64,000 bases of DNA from Euryodendron excelsum (lineage: Eukaryota > Streptophyta > Magnoliopsida > Ericales > Pentaphylacaceae): contig CM065394.1 of the NCBI GenBank assembly GCA_033060915.1, positions 26,672,001-26,736,000 of the forward strand, in the 5' to 3' direction. Numbering within the stretch: the first letter of the stretch is position 1; each line of letters starts with the position of its first letter. Position numbers and translations under genes: made by a program. Shown here piece by piece: positions 1-11,817 of this stretch. The notes beneath the pieces are model-generated. The model saw nothing but the letters and a program-made list of their open reading frames with translations, was not told the DNA's origin and ran no database searches.

Positions 1-984
1 GTGTGCAAAGACTCTTGAAAATACTATAAAAGAAGAAAATAATGAATTCCAGCAGGATCGTGCAAAATCAATGATTTTTCTTTGCCATCATATTCACGAA
101 GATTTAAAAATAAAATACCTCACTGTAAAAGACCCACTGGCACTATAAGAAAATTTAAGGGAGAGATATGAGTATCAAAAGATCATGTTTCTCTAGAGCT
201 CGTTATGATTAGATGCGCCTGAGGTTGCAAGATTTTAAAACTGTTAGTGAGTATAATTCTGCATTATCTAAAATCACTCACAATTGAAATTATGTGGGCA
301 AACTATTATTGATGAAGATATGTTAGAAAAAACATACTCTACATTTCAAGCCTCGAATGTGCTCCTACAGCAGCAATATCGAGAACGGGGTTTTAAAAAC
401 TATTCAAAATTAATATCATATCTCTTTCTAACAGAACAAAATAATGAGCTTCCGATGAAAAATCACCAGTCTCGCCCAACCGGCTCTACACCATTCCCTG
501 AAGTAAATGCAGTCTCATTTTATAGATGTGGTCATGGTCATGAACGTAGCCGCGGTCGTGGAGACAGAAATAATTTCGTCATCGTGGGGGTTATCGTAAA
601 GGTAACAATTATAACAGTTATAATTCTTCAAGTTCTCGAGTTAAGAATACTACACCACACCACCAGCAATGGAACAACTCGTAGAACAACTCTGAAACAA
701 AACAAGAAAAGAGAAAAGGTTTACAAAATAAACCTCTTAAAAATTATGAAGATGTTTCTTACAGGTATGGTATGAAAGGATATTGGTCACATACCTGTCG
801 TAGGCCCAAACCATTAGTGCATCTTTATCGAGCATTAACACAAGATAAAGGAAAAAATGTTGAAATGAATTTCACAAACTTTGATAACTCAGTAGAAATC
901 ACTCATCTTAATGTATCAAATTTCTTGGAAGATCATGATGGAAAAATAGATCACTTAATTGGTGATGGAAATGTCCGCACCAAC
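1..984 (+). pseudogene. copia gag (UBN2-type) remnant
   Basis: Reading through several stops, the first 280 bases encode a gag-like stretch (HHIHEDLKIKYL, then LRLQDFKTVSEYNSALSKI). It continues from 284 with MKLCGQTIIDEDMLEKTYST, typical of copia gag of the UBN2 family, whose product forms the particle coat. Near 750-810 a decayed CCHC zinc knuckle is visible: the spacing Y-R-Y-G-M-K-G-Y-W-S-H-T-C is kept but the first cysteines are lost. Frame breaks lie before 284 and at about 560-770. No start codon can be assigned because the 5' end is outside the window or mutated. Confidence 0.85.
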
Positions 985-1109
985 TAGTTTATGTTCTTGT
1001 TCTTTTAAGTTTATTGTCATCTTGTATAATGTTTTTCTACACATGTTTTTTTTAAATGAATGTTTTCGTTTTCTTATAAATAAGCAATTTTAATATTTTA
1101 TATAGAGAC

Positions 1110-1616
1110 ATGGAATCTACCAAAGTATTAATAGCTTTTAAGATAAATGATGGAGATATAGATCTAGTAGATAGTGTAAAAACCCATACAATTCTTCGAG
1201 ACAAAAAATATTTTGTCAGCTTAATGTTAGTTGAAAACAACGTTAAGACAATATCTGGCATTACAAAATTAATTGAAGGTTCCAAAAAAGCTAATATATT
1301 GTTGCCAAAAAGAACAAAACTCTATATTGGTGATGCTATGTATTCAACTAGAGCTACAAGGAATTTGCTCAATTTTAAAGATATACGTATGAATGGATAT
1401 CATATAGTGACAACAAATAAAGATAATAAAGAATATATTTACATTACGTCTATTATTTCATGCCAGAAGCATATAATAGAAAAACTTGCTACCTTCTCTT
1501 CTAGATTATATTATACAACTATAAGAATTTTGGGTTCACCTGAAGTGATGAACCAGAAATGTTTTGACCAAAGAATTTTATACTTTGGTATAATCGTCTT
1601 GGTCATCTGGGATTAA
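1110..1616 (+). pseudogene. copia protease and pre-integrase remnant
   Basis: The frame opens with MESTKVLIAF and then carries LVDSVKTHTIL, which corresponds to the D-S-x-x-T-H active-site region of the copia aspartic protease; the usual T after S-A is altered here. The stretch ends at 1616 in the pre-integrase region, where the next frame reads NRLGHLGLTMM, the conserved gag-pre-integrase signature. The enzyme would release the mature proteins of the element. The frame shift between these two parts makes this copy non-functional. Confidence 0.82.
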
Positions 1617-2345
1617 CGATGATGCACCAAATAATTGAGAACTCTCATGGACATCCGTTAAAAATCTAGAAGATTCTTTTGTCAAGTGATTATACATGTC
1701 TCGCTTGTTCACAAGAAAAATTAATTGTGAGACCATCCCCTTCAAAAGTAATAGTTGAGTCCCTAACTTTTTTACAAAAAATTCAGGAGGATATATGTGG
1801 GCCAATACACTCACCATGTGGACCATTTCGTTATTTTATGATTTAATAAATACATCCACTCGATGGTCACATGTTTGTTTGTTTTCTACTCGTAATGTTG
1901 TATTTATTAGGCTTCTTACTCAAACTATCAAATTACGAGTATAGTTTCTAGATTACTTAATTAAGTCAATACGACTGAATAATGCTTGTGAGTTTACATC
2001 TCAAGTTTTTAATGATTATAGCATGTCTATAGGAATTGATGTCCAACATCATATTGCATATACACACACACACAAAATGGTCTAGCTGAATCTTTTATCA
2101 AACGCTTTCAACTTATAGCTCGACCTTCACTTATGAGAATAAAATTACCTGTCTCTGTATGGGGACATGTCATATTGCATGATACATCATTAGTCATTGT
2201 CCGACCCACTGCTTACCACGAATATTCATTATTACAACTTGTTTTTGGTCAACAACGAAATATTTCACATCTAAGGATTTTTGGTTGTGTTATATATGTA
2301 CCAATTGCATTACCACAACGTACTAAGATGGATCCCCAATGTTGA
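1590..2345 (+). pseudogene. copia integrase remnant
   Basis: In pieces of different frames one finds the integrase zinc-binding pair C-L-A-C-S-Q-E-K (about 1710), then QEDICGPIHSPCGPF at the start of the catalytic core. Next comes SIRLNNACEFTSQVF at about 1960-2010, where the second catalytic Asp of the usual R-x-D-N-x-x-E-F motif is replaced by Asn. The 2133-2345 frame (RIKLPVSVWGHVILH) matches the segment downstream of the core. A short CA dinucleotide run sits at 2060-2075. Several stops and a lost catalytic residue show decay. Confidence 0.8.
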
Positions 2346-3039
2346 CTTAGGATTTATATTGATTTTGGTTCTCCATCTATTAGTAGATATCTTGAACCTT
2401 TAACAAGGGATGTATTCACTGCATGTTTTGTGGACTGTCATTTTGATGAGACACTTTTTTCACCATTAGAGAAAGATAAGACGCAACTGGAAAAACAGGA
2501 TAAGATTACTTGGAATGCTTCCACGGTATCTCATATTGATACTCGAACAAATCAATGTGAATCAGAAGTTCACAAGCTTATTTATTTATAGACGATTGCA
2601 AATCAATTACCTGATATGTTTACCGACACAAAGAAGATAACAAAATCATGTATACCAACTGCTAATACCCCAGCACGTATTGATGTCCCTGTAGGACAAT
2701 CTGCTAATATAGTAGCAAATGAATCTCAAGCACGCATGAAGCGTGGGAGACCTGTTGGTGCAAAAAACACAGTTCCTAGAAAGAAGAAGGTATAAATGCA
2801 TAAGTAAATCAGTATTCTTGAAGAAACCACGATATCTAAACCTCCAGAAGAAGGAACTCCTATAAAAGAATTCCCAAAAGAGAAACCTCCTGAAGAGATA
2901 TTCCCTACAGAGGAAAATAATGAGATCTCAATAAGTTATGTGAATACAGGAGAAAAATAGAATAGAAATAAAATTATTGTCGACAATATATTTTCATTTG
3001 AAATGGCTCTCGCAATTACAAAAAGTAATGCAGAGAATG

Positions 3040-3810
3040 AACTACAGACAGTTGACGAATGTCAACATAAAAGTGATTGGCTGAAATGGAAATAAGCTAT
3101 TGAGATAGAATTAAACTCATTAGCACAATGCAAAGTTTTTGGACCCGTAATCTAAACACCAGAAGATGTAAAACCAGTTGAATACAAATGGGTATTCGTG
3201 CGAAAACAAAATGAGAAAAATAAAATTGTGAGATATAAAGCGCGACTAGTAGCATAAAGTTTCTCGTAAAGACCTGATATTAATTATGATGAGACATACT
3301 CTCCTGTAATGGATACCATTACATTCAGATTCTTAATTAGTTTGTCAGTCTCAAAAGGACTGAATATGCGTCTAACGGACATCGTAACAGCCTATTTGTA
3401 TAGTGAATTAGATAATGATATATATATATATATAAATTCCTGAAGAATTTAAAATGCCTGAAGCAAATATTTCAAAATCTCAAAGCTTATATTCTGTCAA
3501 GCTTCAAAGATCTCTGTATGGGTTAAAACAATCTAGACGCATGTGATACAATCGTCTGAATGAATATCTATTGAAAAATAGATATGTGAATAATACAATT
3601 TATCTATACGTTTTTATTAAGAAATCAGAATCTGGATTTGCTATTATTGCAGTCTATGTCGATGATCTGAATCTTGTTGAAACTCCTAAAGAGTTTACGA
3701 CAACTACTAATTATTTAAAGAAGGAGTTTCAAATGAAAGATCTTGGAAAAACTAAATTTTGTCTTGGATTACAAATTAAGCATTTATCAAATGGAACTTT
3801 AATCCATTAA
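3040..3810 (+). pseudogene. copia reverse transcriptase remnant
   Basis: The region encodes SDWLKWKXAIEIELNSL and YKWVFVRKQNEKNKIVRYKA, conserved leading blocks of copia reverse transcriptase. It ends with IIAVYVDDLNLVETP at about 3640-3685, which holds the catalytic YVDD box (3655-3666). In-frame stops at about 3094, 3154 and 3256 and a (TA)n insertion near 3418-3434 disrupt the frame. The enzyme would copy element RNA into DNA in cytoplasmic particles. Confidence 0.9.
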
Positions 3811-3847
3811 TCCACATATATAAAAAAAGGTTCTAAATCGATTCTAT

Positions 3848-4659
3848 ATGGATAAAACTCATCCATTGAGTTCTCCTATGATTGTCCGATCACTAAATGT
3901 ACAAAAGGATCCTTTCTACCCTCAAGAAAATAGTGAAAAACTCCTTAGCCCTGAAATACCATACCTCAGTGCTATTGGGGCTCTTATATATCTTGCAAAT
4001 TACACAATACCCGATATTGCATTTTTTATAAATTTATTGGCAAAATATAGTTCTGCACCAACTCAGAGACATTGGAAAGGGGTGAATCACATATTCTGTT
4101 ACCTCCGAGAAACAACAGATCTGGTTTTGTTCTATTCAAAGGGACCAGAATTAGAGTTAGTTGGCTATGCAGATGCTGGTTATCTCTCTGATCCATATAA
4201 AGCACGATCACAAACCGGATATGTATTTACCTGTGGTAACATTGCTATATCTTAGCGATCTGTGAAGCATACACTGACTGTAATTTCTTCAAATCATTCT
4301 GAGATCATCGCAATTTATGAAGCAAGTCAAGAATGCATTTGGTGAAATCTATGATCCAACATATTCAAGACAGTTGCGAACTATTCGCGATCAAAGACAC
4401 CTCAACGATATTATATGAAGATAATGCAACATGCATTGCACAAATTAAGGGAGGTTACATCAAAGGTGACAAAACAAAACATATATCGCCAAAATTCTTT
4501 TATGCACATGAACTCTAAAAAAACGGTGATATTGATGTCCAGCAGATATGTTCAAGTGACAACTTGGCAGATTTATTTACTAAAGCACTCCCAACTATAG
4601 CATTTGAGAAATTGGTACACAACATTGGCATGAGTTGTCTTAAAACTCTGAACAATTGA
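3848..4659 (+). pseudogene. copia RNase H remnant and pol C terminus
   Basis: The frame from 3848 carries YLSAIGALIYLANYTIPDIA and then ELVGYADAGYLSDPYKARSQ, the first catalytic Asp block of copia RNase H. After a stop at 4254 the reading continues through CIAQIKGGYIKGDKTKHISP and, in a shifted frame, SSDNLADLFTKALPT, the standard pol C terminus. It ends at a TGA at 4657-4659. Two frame breaks make it non-functional. Confidence 0.88.
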
Positions 4660-4840
4660 AGCTATCAACTACAACTTCATACCAAATGTATAACTGAGGG
4701 GGAGTCCTCTTTTTCTTTCACCAACAGTTTTTTTCCATAGGATTTTTCTTGGCAAAGTTTGAACGAGGCAGTTTTAGCACACCCAATTTTCTTTCACTAG
4801 AATTTTATAAGGTTTCTTGTGGCGGTCATCCAAGGGGGAG

Positions 4841-5200
4841 TGTTATGAAAGAGTATAAGTGGATGGATGACCGAAGGTAGAGTTGGTAACAAGTGATTAC
4901 CAACTGCGCCTCCCCGTCTATAAAAGGGAAGAGAGAAGTGAAAAGGGAAAAAAAAAAAAAAAAAAGAGAGAAAGAGAAAAGAAAGAGAAAGAAGAAGAGA
5001 GAAAATATAAAAGAAAAAAGAAAGCAAAAAGTGTAGGTAAACTATTTAAATTTCAATTGTCTTCTATATTGTGTCCTGTGAAAGAAATATATTCTTAGAT
5101 GATCAAAAATATCTATTCCTAATAGTTCCAGAAAAACTAATTTTATTATATATTGTGTTTGAATATTTTGTTTGCTTAATATTTATTTAGTTTTATAACA
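4841..5200 (+). repeat. copia 3' LTR
   Basis: The LTR begins right after the polypurine tract and has perfect 6-bp inverted ends, TGTTAT at 4841 and ATAACA ending at 5200. A TATA box (TATAAAAG, 4919-4926) sits 78 bp inside, followed by a long purine (A/G) run at 4940-5030. The following 5 bases, AGTTT, would be one copy of the target duplication, but the other copy is outside the window. Confidence 0.82.
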
Positions 5201-5297
5201 AGTTTTGATTAGTTCATGAAATCAACAATCACTCGCACCAAAAAGAACAAAATAGGAATCCGAGATTATTACCAAAGAGTCTTGTTGTGCATTAACT

Positions 5298-5506
5298 AAG
5301 GGTACATGTTGTATGGCTTTTTTTTAAAATTTTTTGGGCTTATAAACAATAAAAAAAAGTTAATTTTTTTTTAGCTTTTTAGCTTTTATTAGCAAAGACT
5401 AACAGAAAACCAAAAAGCAAAAAAAACTTAAAAAAATTAGCTTTGCTTATAAGCCAAAAAATTCAAACCAAAAAAGTTTGAAATAAACCCTACCAAACGG
5501 ACCCTA
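5298..5506. mobile_element. MITE-like foldback element (hAT-type ends)
   Basis: The ends are similar inverted repeats: AGGGTACATGTTGTATGGC at the left, and AGGGTCCGTTTGGTAGGGT when the right end is read on the minus strand. The interior folds back on itself (GGGCTTATAAAC near 5337 against GCTTATAAGCC near 5447). Ends resembling GGGTCCGTTTGG are common in non-autonomous hAT elements of plants. No clear 8-bp target duplication was found, so the family call is tentative. Confidence 0.55.
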
Positions 5507-6220
5507 ATTTCTCAATTTATTTCTCACCCACAAGACACAATACAATGTGATCTAAATTGATAAATTCATGTATGATCCATTTAGTGTATGAGAAAATAGA
5601 TTACAATTTTGGTTTATGTATAGATTTTCTGTTATTAAATGGACATGAAAGTTTTGAGAAATTGCTAATTTCTGTGTCTCTCCCCCTCTTAATATCTTTA
5701 TCTATAATGATTTTATATAGTTCATAAAAAGGAGCCCAAATCTCAGTCAATATCTTTACATCTCTCAATGCTTGATTTTATCAAGTTATGTAAAAATTAT
5801 ATTACTCTTGTATTTTGTCTAAACAAGGCCTAAAATAATTTTCGTACAAAAAATTTGTAGTTGCTACCAAATAAAAGAAAAATTAAGAAGAATATATTTT
5901 TTATTGCCAAATTTTTTTCAGGAAAAGAAATTAATTGTTCTCTAAAGCAAACAGAACCCAAGGGATAGTTATTTGCACTGTTTCTATATTCCATTTCCAC
6001 ACAGCATGACTCTTTTTAACGCCTGTGTAAAAAATTCGTACTGCTGATGACGTATACGAAAATGGAATCTTTTATAAACTATAAAAATAGCATCAGAGGA
6101 AAATCTTGCTTTAGGTAAATTGTATTGGCCTCCAAAACTCAAATTTTTTGACCTTAACTCCACTTTCAAACCAAAAAAAATATTTACCTTAACCCCAACA
6201 GAAATCCTGAAATGCTGGAG

Positions 6221-6280
6221 GACTGGCACCATTTCAAGTATATATTAAAGGATTGGCACCATTTCAAGTATATATTAAAG
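6221..6280. repeat. two-copy 30-bp tandem repeat
   Basis: The unit GACTGGCACCATTTCAAG plus TATATATTAAAG occurs twice in direct succession with one base difference (GACTGG versus GATTGG). Confidence 0.85.
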
Positions 6281-6642
6281 GATTGAAAATGGTTTGCTTG
6301 ATCAACTTCTTCCCAACCTGCAATAGATCATATAGGCTGCTGAAGGAAGAAAACCGCCACTTGTCAATTTGGAAAATGGTGTCCTCAATATTAAACCATA
6401 GTTGTCGAGAAACTCATTTGTGAGGAGAAGTGCGTTTCTGAAAAAACACACTTCCGGTAAGAGTACAAAACTTGTTTGAAAACTTGGAGAAAATATTCTG
6501 AAAACGTGGGGAAAACGTTTCGAAAACTCTTGAAAAACATTTAAAAACTCTAAAAATATTTGACAAAAACTCTTAAAAAACTTAGGAAAAACGCTTCAGA
6601 AACTTGAAATATTAATTTTGATACATTTTTCCTTCTTAAATT

Positions 6643-7013
6643 CTAACTAAGTATCTACGAAATTATTTTTGTAGCTTTCTACTAAGTTTTTTAAAGAACT
6701 CTACTAGGTTTCCTAAAGGTTACTTTTGAGTTTTGAGAAAAAATTTTAATAAGATTCCTATTATAATTTCCAATCGTTTCTCACTTCTCATTTTCCCTAT
6801 ATTTCTTGACTGCATTTATCACTTTTGTTCCCCTAATGTTTCCCGCTTCCACTTCCTATTTTGATAACTATGGGTTGACCACACAATTCGACCAAGTGGT
6901 TAATTCACAGTTCGGATTTTGCTTCTGCAATATCTAACTAAGTATCTACAAAATTATTTATGTAGCTTTCTACTAAGTTTTCAAAGATCTCCACTAGATT
7001 TTCTAAAGGTCAC
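6643..7013. repeat. 291-bp tandem repeat, second copy split by the gypsy insertion
   Basis: CTAACTAAGTATCTAC occurs at 6643 and again at 6934, starting a 291-bp unit. The second unit stops at 7013, where the gypsy LTR begins, and resumes right of the other LTR at 28487-28702 with TTAAGTTTTGTG and AATAAGATTCCTATTA. The rejoined flanks match the intact first unit, which shows that the gypsy element landed inside the second copy of a pre-existing tandem repeat. Confidence 0.8.
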
Positions 7014-7629
7014 TGTAAGTGGGATTTTCGAGAAGGCCTAACCGATCACTAGAATTAATATCAAAGAACACCAACTCGCTGCAAAGAGACAGAGAAGTTA
7101 GAATAGGTCAACCCTCTTTGGGCCAATCAAACTTTGATGATTAAGTTAGCAATCTTAATCGAGAATTAAATGAATAAAAACAGTGTATCCGTGAATTTAA
7201 TTGTCCATACCTTACTTCTTGGGGCTTCGGTATTTGTAGTATAATCGATATAGTGTTAACCCTTGTGCCTACTCTCAGGTCACAATGACCTGCCTTGTAG
7301 ACCACATCATTCGTTGCCGACTGATCAGACATGGGTTCAGCTTTACCGCCATGCAAGAAACTGGCTGATCAGACGCAAGCATGGACGTCGCATGGTGAGT
7401 TTCTTCTCATTAAATGCGAGTCATCTCCGTATTAAATGTTGTGATCAGAGCACTAAATGCTCTGACTATCCTTGTGGGTTGGACTCGACACCTTTTGGCT
7501 TGGGCTGAGGTCGGCAATGCGGACTTGCCCGCATTATTGACCTTTTGGGCTAACCCGTAGCCCAGCTTTATTCAATTAATTTTTATTGGGCCTGATCGGG
7601 TAGACTAGGATGGAATCCTTTGACCCACA
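7014..7629 (-). repeat. gypsy 3' LTR (element on minus strand)
   Basis: Base-by-base similarity to 27882-28486 runs from TGTAAGTGGGATTTTCGAGA to GGGCCTGATCGGG and beyond. On the minus strand the repeat starts TGTGGGTCAAAGGATTCC and ends CCACTTACA. The other LTR lacks the outermost bases between GGAATTCC and ACA, which explains the missing clean target duplication. Confidence 0.8.
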
Positions 7630-7643
7630 ATTGCCCTCTAAAC
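7630..7643 (-). other. polypurine tract of gypsy element
   Basis: Minus-strand GTTTAGAGGGCAAT lies directly before the 3' LTR and would prime plus-strand DNA synthesis. Confidence 0.6.
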
Positions 7644-7863
7644 TTTGTGCCCTTTTTGGCTCCTCGAAGGGTTAAGGGCTGTGTCGGGTCTTTATGACTT
7701 TCCTTCAAGCATGCTACCGTTTTGACGGTTATTTGGCCACGTGGACGGCATGGATTTAAAGCTGCAGTGATGAGACATCGGGGCATTGATGGCCAATGTG
7801 ACGGTCCGCCATTTCGACGTGATTGCTACCGTTTCGCGCTAAGAAACCAGTGACTTGGGCGTG

Positions 7864-7869
7864 TATAAA
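7864..7869 (+). promoter_or_regulatory. TATA box of the antisense ORF
   Basis: TATAAA in GTGTATAAAGGGAGGG lies about 145 bp before the first plausible ATG (8012) of the antisense ORF. It is outside the LTR, so the antisense gene seems to have its own promoter. Confidence 0.5.
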
Positions 7870-8011
7870 GGGAGGGAGCCCTTTTCGGTGTCTGGCACTT
7901 GTTTACTTTGTCTTCTTGTCTGAGAGTGTCCCTCGCTAACTCCCTTTATTGTAAATTTTTTCTGTGTTCATCTTTCTCTTGTAAGATTTTTTCCTTCGAT
8001 GGTTATCCCCT

Positions 8012-8665
8012 GATGGTAACACGTCTAAGGAAGATGGTAGATAGTCCAGTGGCGATTGCCACCTTTAAGGCTAGATATGAGATCCCCAATCAAATCTGGC
8101 TATAGTTGGTAGACTCCAACGACTTTCGTATGGAAGAGACCGAGAAATGGATGCCCTTCCTGGTTATCGCCATCGTCGAGGGAGGTCTTAGGTTTCCCTT
8201 ATATTACCTTCTTCAAAAGTTTATTGTCCGCTGTAAAGTAGCACCCTCCCAACTCTTATTAAATGTATATAGAATAGTTTTTGTGATGCTCGAGCTTAAT
8301 TGGCAACTGAATGTGAACTTGGGGCTTGCCGAGCTCGACTACTGCTGTACACTTTGCAGAGTAGGGGGTGAGAGTTTAAAAGTGTATCTCCGTGCCGATG
8401 ATAAAGGTAGGGAGATAGTGAAATGTCTACCGTCCTCCAGGAAGGGCGTCAATGACGTTAGAGTTTAGGTATCCAGCCCTTGGGAGTTCAGCGACCTTTC
8501 TTTGGGAGAAAGACCGGCGGGATGGTGCCTTAGACTTTCTCAGGAAATAGGTTCGAAGTAGACTTATAATCGATTTCCTCCATCTGATTTATTATGTTTC
8601 TAACCTTGTCTTTGTTGTTCTTACAGTTGCAAAAAAAAAAAGGACGATAGACGACGGCTGGGGAG
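8012..8665 (+). pseudogene. gypsy antisense ORF, 5' part (PF04195, 'putative gypsy type transposon')
   Basis: Translation gives RYEIPNQIWL, then a stop, then WMPFLVIAIVEGGLRFPLYY and YRIVFVMLELNWQLNVNLGL. This is the N-terminal pattern of the plant family called putative gypsy type transposon (PF04195). Its function is not established; it is carried antisense to gag-pol in Tat-type elements. In-frame stops lie at 8103-8105 and 8466-8468. An intron is probable at 8551-8626 (GTTCG...TTACAG). The next exon is cut at 8665 by the solo LTR insertion and resumes at 25694. ATG 8012 or 8033 could be the start. Confidence 0.7.
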
Positions 8666-9639
8666 TGTCGCGCCCAGATTTTTTTCACTCGAGAAATACA
8701 CTCACAAGCGGGAAAAACATTGTACTCTCTCGTTAGAACTCACCCTCCTAGAAGAATGAGTGCGACTAGATTTGAATCGAAAATAGATTTGAATAAAGAG
8801 CTTTTGAAAAACATTTGGAAACGCCACCTAACTTGATTAAAGTGAGTTAGGTCACTTAAAAACTAAGCATAATCCGAAAACTACACTTAGGGTTTTTGAA
8901 AACGATTTTGAAAATACTACCTCAAGAGAGGGTTTTTAAGAAAATAGGTTGTTTGGCAACCTTTGGAGAACATTTAAGCCCTTTTTAGAAAATAAACTCC
9001 ATTTTAGTCTTTAAAAACAATGATCTTAGGTTTGAAGGTTGGTTATGTGTAAGGAAGACGCACTAAGCCATCACCCTATCCCGCCTTTGCGGTACCTACA
9101 TGTCTATTTATCCTAAATTCACCTATGAGAGTCTTCAACTAATAAATGTTCAATCCTATTTACTTTAGAAAATAATTTTGAAAAGACATGATGCATGATA
9201 TGCAAATGCAATAGAAAGAGAAAGTTTAGAAAATGAATTTGGAAAAGAAGAATTGAAGTCTGAAATTGGAAAGAAAGTTTTGGAGATTGGAAATAGAGAT
9301 TTGGAATTGAAAGTTTGAAATAGATCATGGAATTTGAGATATGAAAAAAGGTTATGGAATTTGAGATTTGAAAAAGGTTGTGACCACACCCATGAGGGTT
9401 GCCTACGTATCATTTTTGAAGAATCAGGTCAGTCGTAGTACAGACAAGAGTCCGATAGAAAATAGTAGATTGGATTCGGAAAAAAGTTTGATTTGAACTT
9501 AGAAGATTGGAAATTGGAATTGATAAGATTGGACTTGTTTTTGGAAAGATTGAGGTTTAAGAAACCTAGACATAGGAAAGATATGATTTAGGAAAGACTT
9601 GAGAGTTAAGAAAATATTTGACTCGAGTGTTGGACTAGG

Positions 9640-10060
9640 AGAATTAAAGAAAGATTGGATTTAGGAAATGTTCGAATTAGGAAAGTCTCGATTAAGGAAA
9701 GTTTCAATTTAGGAAAGTTTCGTTTTAGAAAAGTTTCATTTTAAGAAAGTTTTGGAATAGGAAAGGTTTCTTTTTAAGAAAGTTTCAATTTAGGAAAGTT
9801 TCCGTTTTTTAGGAAAGTTTTAAATTTTGAAAGATTTGAAATAAAAAAGTTTTGAAAGTAAGAAAGTTTTGAGTTTAGGAAGCTTTAGATTTGGAAAGAT
9901 TTGAAGTTTTGAATTTGAAAAGTTGAAATTTGAAAAGGGATGAAATTAGGAAATGGTTGAATTAGAAAAGATTTGGAAGCTTAATGTTTAAGGAAAGATT
10001 TGAAAGTTTTAGGAAAGTTATGGTTTAGGAAGGTATGAGATTAGGAAAAAGTGGATTAGG
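9640..10060. repeat. degenerate short tandem repeat rich in TTAGGAAAGTTT
   Basis: The words TTTAGGAAAGTTTC, TTAAGAAAGTTT and variants recur every 15-20 bp in the solo LTR. Similar GGAAAG-rich sequence extends more loosely from 9180 to 10800. Confidence 0.6.
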
Positions 10061-10803
10061 AAAGGTTTAGACTAGGAAGGGTTGAAATTCTTATTTCCTA
10101 AAACAAGGATTCGATTTTGTTTCTAAAAGAGATGTTTTGATTTTGTTTCCAAAAACGGAGGATAGGATCTAGTTTCCTAAAGGGGAGATTGGATTTGGTT
10201 TCCTAAAGAGAAGATTGGATTTGGCATGGATTTAGAAAGGAAAGTTTTAAAAACCCTAGATTTGGAAGACTACAGTTTTGACGTAGAAAAGCGGTTGTGA
10301 AAATATATATAATTTTGATGTAGAAAACAAGAGGTTTTAAAAACCTAGGTTTTGAGGCCAAAATAAGGAATTGGAAACTATGTTTTTGGGGAGAAAAAAT
10401 TAGGGTTTCCTAGTTGTTGGCTCTAGGGCTTAATTTGAACTCTAAGAAAGAAGATTTTGGAAAGTGAGTTTTTTAGAAAAAGAGATTTTAGGAAGGAAAT
10501 CTGAGAAAGGAGTTTTTGGAAAGTGAATTTTGAAAAGAGAGAGTTTTTGGAAAGAAATCCCAGTGATGAGTTTTTAGAAAGAGATTTTTGGGAAGAGTTG
10601 TTTAGGAAGGAAACGTAAGTAGCGTCTTTGGAGAGTGAATTTTGAAGAGATAGAGTTTTCTAAGAAGGAAACCTAGGGAGTGTTTTTAGGAAAGGAATTT
10701 TGAAGAGAGTGTTTTGGAAAGGAGTTTAAAAATTGAGTTTTGAAAAATAGATTTTTGAAGGGAGTTTTTAGAAAACAATTTTGGAAAGAAGAGTTTTTGG
10801 AAA

Positions 10804-11270
10804 CAGTACAAGACAAAACACATTTAGTAACAAATAAAATAGTCACTGAATGTTATTTTTTAGTTGCTAATATGATTCGCGACTAAATTATTTAGTGGCC
10901 TATTAGAGGTTACTAAATGTTATGGCAACTAAGTTTTGGTTAGTCACTGATATGTGATCAATGGCGACTAAACGTGGCGACTAAATTGGTAGTCGCCAAA
11001 AGGTAATTAGTCACCAAAAGATATCATACGGCAACCATTGACGTTAATCGCGAAACTCCCATAGTTGCCAATACTTAGTCAGCGGTGCCTACACTTTGCA
11101 ACTAATTATTAGTCGCTATAGCTAATTGTTCTCCAAAGTCATCTTATAGTGACCAATATAAGTAGTTACAAATCCCATGATCATAAGGACTTTCGCAACC
11201 AAAACATGTTAGTAGCCAAAGAATTAGTTGCTCATTTATTAAGAAGATATTGGAGACGACCATTATTATC
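10804..11270. repeat. CACTA left subterminal repeats
   Basis: Words such as GGCGACTAA, TTAGTTGC and TTAGTCACC recur in both orientations about every 20-40 bp, as in binding zones for the accessory protein of CACTA elements. Confidence 0.75.
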
Positions 11271-11817
11271 CGAAACCTATATGAATCACAATCGATCAAT
11301 TCTAACTTAACAATTACACAGAGCTTCGTATAAAGAAACTATATACTTAATTTCAATAAAAATATCAGTGCCAACATCCACAAAACTATATCCACCTATG
11401 TAAACAATAAAATTCTAAAATGCATGTAAATTAATCCAGCCAAATCTAATATTCACAATCGGAAACCTTTATAATTCATCAGTACGAACTAGCCTAAAAT
11501 AACATGTGCAATTAGCCGTAATATTATCATTTAAAATCTTCGTCCCACCAAAACTTCGTCCCACAAAATCTTCGTCCATAATGACCATCAGCAATCTGTA
11601 AAAGAATAAACACAAAAAACAAAATATTTCATTAGTAACAGTCCTAAAATAGAAATTGTAATGTGATTACAAAAGACTTACAAAATTTGAACTTGATGTA
11701 GGCAGAACAAAAAAAATGAATAACCAATGTGTCTTATTCATTGTCCAACGGTCAATTTGATTTTGAGCAGAAGTGAGAGGCAATTTGATATTGTTACAAA
11801 TTCAATGATTTCCCAAT

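Larger units (their letters stand above)
1..4840 (+). mobile_element. Ty1/copia retrotransposon, internal region (5' end outside window), decayed
   Basis: Gag, protease, integrase, reverse transcriptase and RNase H remnants follow each other in copia order (integrase before reverse transcriptase), ending at a polypurine tract (AAGGGGGAG, 4832-4840) and a 3' LTR. Every domain is broken by stops or frameshifts, so the copy cannot make a polyprotein. The 5' LTR and primer site lie left of the window. A non-coding spacer at about 988-1109 separates the gag-like part from the protease part. A (TA)n expansion near 3418-3434 interrupts the reverse transcriptase. The domain order and motifs are seen directly; assignment to a copia lineage was not attempted. 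Confidence 0.93.
5201..6642. other. intergenic, no gene
   Basis: AT-rich DNA with no coding signal beyond short chance frames. It contains a small inverted-repeat element (5298-5506) and a 30-bp tandem duplication (6221-6280). A stretch at 6440-6600 is rich in GAAAA and ACTTG words. Confidence 0.6.
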